From contig CAZHNG010000312.1 of the NCBI GenBank assembly GCA_964533785.1, forward strand, positions 1 to 7,956: a stretch of DNA of 7,956 nucleotides, given 5' to 3'. Position 1 is the first letter of the stretch. Each line of letters opens with the position of its first letter. The notes under the pieces are model-generated. The model ran no database searches. It was not told the origin of the DNA and worked only from the letters and a program-made list of their open reading frames with translations. Source of the DNA: JANQRV01 sp964533785 (GTDB lineage: Bacteria; Bacteroidota; Bacteroidia; Chitinophagales; Saprospiraceae). The position numbers and the translations under genes were made by a program. This document shows positions 5,767 to 7,956 of this stretch, piece after piece.

Positions 5767-7893
5767 ATGAAGATTTGTGAAATAATTGCAATGATAACCT
5801 TTTGGATTGGTATTGTGCCAGGGCTATTGGGGCAGGCTACCATTAAGGGTAAGGTCTTTGACGTACAAACGGGTGAAGCACTTACTGGTGCCAATGTATA
5901 TTTAAAATCAGCGTTGCTTAGTGGTACATTTACGGATACCAGGGGGTGTTTTTCCTTACCGGTAACCGGCATAGATACCATGTATATTTCCTTCATTGGC
6001 TATCAAAATGTGGCACTCTTGGTGGATGCCGCCTCAGTAAAAGATACAAGGATAATAGATATGCATCCGGACGCACAGTTAATCCAGGCGGTTGAGGTAA
6101 AAGCTCCGAAGTTGATCTCCGAAGAATTTGCAACGCAACGGTTGAACAAGCTCGACATTTATTTGAATCCCAACGCAAAAGCCGATGCTTTGCTGGCAAT
6201 TCAGGCTTTACCCGCCTCAACCACATTAGATGAAACGGCCAACATTAGTTTAAGGGGAAGCCCCGCTTTTGAAACGGGGATCTTCTTAAACAATGTTCCG
6301 GTAAGAGAAGCGGTTAGATTGGATCAGGTAAATGGTGTGGGAAGATTCAGTATCTTCAATACGGCCATGCTGGAGTCGGTAAATGTTTTTCCAAGTAATC
6401 CACCCCTTGAATTTGGAGGGAGTACCTCTGGAGTGGTCGCTCTGTATACGGATAGTGATCTTCCTCCTGAGATGACTAGTATTTCCTTCAATCTGGCCGG
6501 AGGGGGGCTTTACCTTAGCCGGCCGATGAACGAAAAAAGCGGGATTACCCTTTTTTCTAATTTTAACAGCCATCATGGTTTGAGGGGGTTGAATCCCAAT
6601 GCATTAGAGTCGCTTGAGGCTTTGACTTCAATAGATGGCGGTGTTTATTTCGTTCATCATTTTAGCTCCAAAACTAGACTGAAAATTTACAATTACAGTT
6701 TGTTTGAAAGATACCGTTTTCAATTTAACCATGCTTCTTATGCTGGCATTTTCAGGCAAAAGAAGAATCGCAATCTCATTATTGCAAATCTCAGTCACCA
6801 ATGGGGCAATAATATTCTGGAATTCAACCAATCCTATAATCGCTCTCATGCCCGCTATGCAGCGGGCAATTTTCAATTCAACCTGGACAACCAGGATCAT
6901 TTTACTTCATTGAACTATCGACGATACGGTGATGAATGGAGCTGGAAAAGTGGTATTTCGGTAGAAAAACTCGATGAGCATTTCAGCGCCAGGCTACCGG
7001 TGTACGGTCATGCTTTAGGCCTGGAACACCCATCTTATCCAATGGATACTTTGCAAACTCTGTGGATCCCTGAGTTGTACACTTATTTCAAGTACCAATG
7101 GAGTGAGAAAATAGTTACGGGTGGTGGGTTACGATATTTTACGGGTAATGCGGACTTTGAGTCTTTTCTGGGGGCACAATTTAATGCAGATTTCAATTTG
7201 TCTGAATATCATTCGGTCATTGCTTCTCTTGGCCGGTACTATAAAATTGGTTTAGCAAACAGAAATACCGCCGGGGAGGCTGAAAGGGTACAGTCTACTC
7301 ATTATACCATTGATTATAAATACAAGAGAAAAGAGTGGGAGGTTAATGCCGCTCTGTACCACAAAATGACACGTCGTAATGCTTTGGACAATCCAATATG
7401 GGGAGCGGAATTAGCACTGAATTATCAGTCCAATAATTTCAGTGGTCATATTTCTTGTTCCAGGGTGCACTCCAGCCTTAGGGATGACCAGGTAAGCTGG
7501 CCGTCGAACTATGACCTGGATTATTTTTTGCGCATTATTGTGAAATACAATATTCCATCTTTATTTGAAATCGGGTTGATCTATCTAAGAAGACCGGGCC
7601 AATATTATACTCCCGTAATAGACAGTCGTTACCACCGTTTGTCTGATACCTATATTCCAATCTATGTTGGCAACAATGAAAGAGAGCGACTGAGCGAATA
7701 TCAATTGTTGGACATGAACATTACCAAGATGTTTCCTTTAGGTAATGGTTCTATGGTCGCTTTTTTGAATTGTAGTAATGTGTTGGATTTTAAAAATGTT
7801 GGCCGGTATACCTATTCGGAGGATTATATGGAAAAACGTCCGGAGTGGTTGGGGCGGCGGGTGTTTTTTTTGGGTGGGGTTTGGAGTTTTTGA
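5767..7893 (+). CDS. TonB-dependent outer-membrane receptor with carboxypeptidase-regulatory-like domain
   Basis: A 708-aa outer-membrane beta-barrel receptor. The signal peptide covers residues 1-23 (ending LLGQ). A CarboxypepD_reg-like domain follows at about 25-105 (IKGKVFDVQTGEALTGANVYL, TDTRGCFSLP, ISFIGYQ), the Bacteroidota hallmark. The plug domain is about 108-228, with the motif ISLRGSPAFETGIFLNNVPV (160-179) and FGGSTSGVVALYT. The rest is barrel, ending in the C-terminal aromatic residue of an outer-membrane beta-signal (FFLGGVWSF). It is somewhat short for the family and has no SusD-like partner, so it is not a standard SusCD glycan system; the substrate cannot be told. It follows the TPR gene by 70 nt, and no strong promoter was seen in the gap, so co-transcription is likely. 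The last dozen codons are unusual (TTGGGGCGGCGG, then T8) compared with the rest of the gene. Confidence 0.94.
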   Translation: MKICEIIAMITFWIGIVPGLLGQATIKGKVFDVQTGEALTGANVYLKSALLSGTFTDTRGCFSLPVTGIDTMYISFIGYQNVALLVDAASVKDTRIIDMHPDAQLIQAVEVKAPKLISEEFATQRLNKLDIYLNPNAKADALLAIQALPASTTLDETANISLRGSPAFETGIFLNNVPVREAVRLDQVNGVGRFSIFNTAMLESVNVFPSNPPLEFGGSTSGVVALYTDSDLPPEMTSISFNLAGGGLYLSRPMNEKSGITLFSNFNSHHGLRGLNPNALESLEALTSIDGGVYFVHHFSSKTRLKIYNYSLFERYRFQFNHASYAGIFRQKKNRNLIIANLSHQWGNNILEFNQSYNRSHARYAAGNFQFNLDNQDHFTSLNYRRYGDEWSWKSGISVEKLDEHFSARLPVYGHALGLEHPSYPMDTLQTLWIPELYTYFKYQWSEKIVTGGGLRYFTGNADFESFLGAQFNADFNLSEYHSVIASLGRYYKIGLANRNTAGEAERVQSTHYTIDYKYKRKEWEVNAALYHKMTRRNALDNPIWGAELALNYQSNNFSGHISCSRVHSSLRDDQVSWPSNYDLDYFLRIIVKYNIPSLFEIGLIYLRRPGQYYTPVIDSRYHRLSDTYIPIYVGNNERERLSEYQLLDMNITKMFPLGNGSMVAFLNCSNVLDFKNVGRYTYSEDYMEKRPEWLGRRVFFLGGVWSF

Positions 7894-7901
7894 GGGGGGG
7901 C

Positions 7902-7914
7902 GAGACTTCGTCTC
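7902..7914 (+). terminator. Possible weak terminator or repeat hairpin after the receptor gene
   Basis: GAGAC (7902-7906) and GTCTC (7910-7914) form a 5-bp stem with a 3-nt loop, 8 nt past the receptor stop codon and just after a G7 run. A short T-run (TTTTT, 7921-7925) lies a few bases further on. The stem is short and the T-run is displaced, so termination here is uncertain. The hairpin is also the core of the 17-nt element shared with 39-55. Confidence 0.35.
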
Positions 7915-7930
7915 TTAGAATTTTTGGAAC

Positions 7931-7956
7931 CATGGAGGACATGGAGGGCATGGAGG
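7931..7956. repeat. 9-bp tandem repeat cut by the window end
   Basis: CATGGAGGA (7931-7939), CATGGAGGG (7940-7948) and CATGGAGG (7949-7956, truncated by the window) form a 9-bp array with one variable base. A 9-bp period keeps reading frame (ATG GAG GAC / ATG GAG GGC), so it could be the start of a coding repeat, or a dispersed intergenic repeat. The window ends too soon to decide. Confidence 0.6.

Noticed and set aside
6286..6576. Minus-strand 96-codon frame opposite the receptor gene (and similar ones at 5993-6226 and 6628-6900)
   Set aside because: Antisense to the plug and barrel region of a well-supported receptor, with no domain or start-site support.
5767..7893. SusC-type member of a polysaccharide utilisation locus
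   Set aside because: The receptor is short for SusC, no SusD-like lipoprotein or glycoside hydrolase is nearby, and the neighbour is a TPR protein.
7851..7900. G-quadruplex at the receptor 3' end
   Set aside because: G-runs exist (7851-7854, 7859-7861, 7872-7874, 7876-7879, 7894-7900), but the required loops are long (10 and 14 nt), so a stable structure is doubtful.

Overview
The window looks like chromosomal DNA from a Bacteroidota bacterium. A Saprospiraceae/Lewinella-like member is my guess from memory, not from a search. The support is as follows. There is a TonB-dependent receptor with an N-terminal carboxypeptidase-regulatory-like domain. There is a LytS/YehU-type histidine kinase paired with a LytTR response regulator. 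Start codons lack clear Shine-Dalgarno sequences, and one promoter carries a TAnnTTTG -7 element, which is typical of this phylum. Six complete protein genes fill most of the window. No tRNA, rRNA, transposase, integrase or CRISPR array was seen.

Left arm (minus strand, read right to left): the membrane sensor kinase (4499-3459) and its LytTR regulator (3448-2735) are 10 nt apart and clearly co-transcribed. A near-unbroken 48-nt palindrome (2686-2733) starts immediately after the regulator's stop codon. Next comes an AraC-family regulator that starts at GTG (2635-1772), then an intergenic stretch with three 19-bp tandem repeats and an inverted copy of their core (1655-1745). Last is a secreted S41-family peptidase with a C-terminal TPR segment (1547-132), which has its own promoter candidate and a convincing intrinsic terminator (55-94).

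Right arm (plus strand): after a 453-nt divergent intergenic region that holds short repeats and no convincing gene, a secreted TPR protein (4953-5696) is followed 70 nt later by a short TonB-dependent outer-membrane receptor (5767-7893). No SusD-like partner is present. The likely arrangement is a two-component sensor next to an envelope uptake or sensing unit (periplasmic TPR protein plus receptor), with an AraC regulator and a periplasmic protease beside them. Regulation of the right arm by the left arm is inference from divergent layout only.

The non-coding parts are rich in structure: the palindrome, the 19-bp repeat array with its inverted copy, 7-bp and 9-bp tandem repeats, a GC-rich 14-bp direct repeat at the left edge, and related 17-nt elements lying just beyond the 3' end of each outermost gene. 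These look like dispersed intergenic repeat families. The protein genes belong to known families, and I found no clear evidence of a wholly new system.
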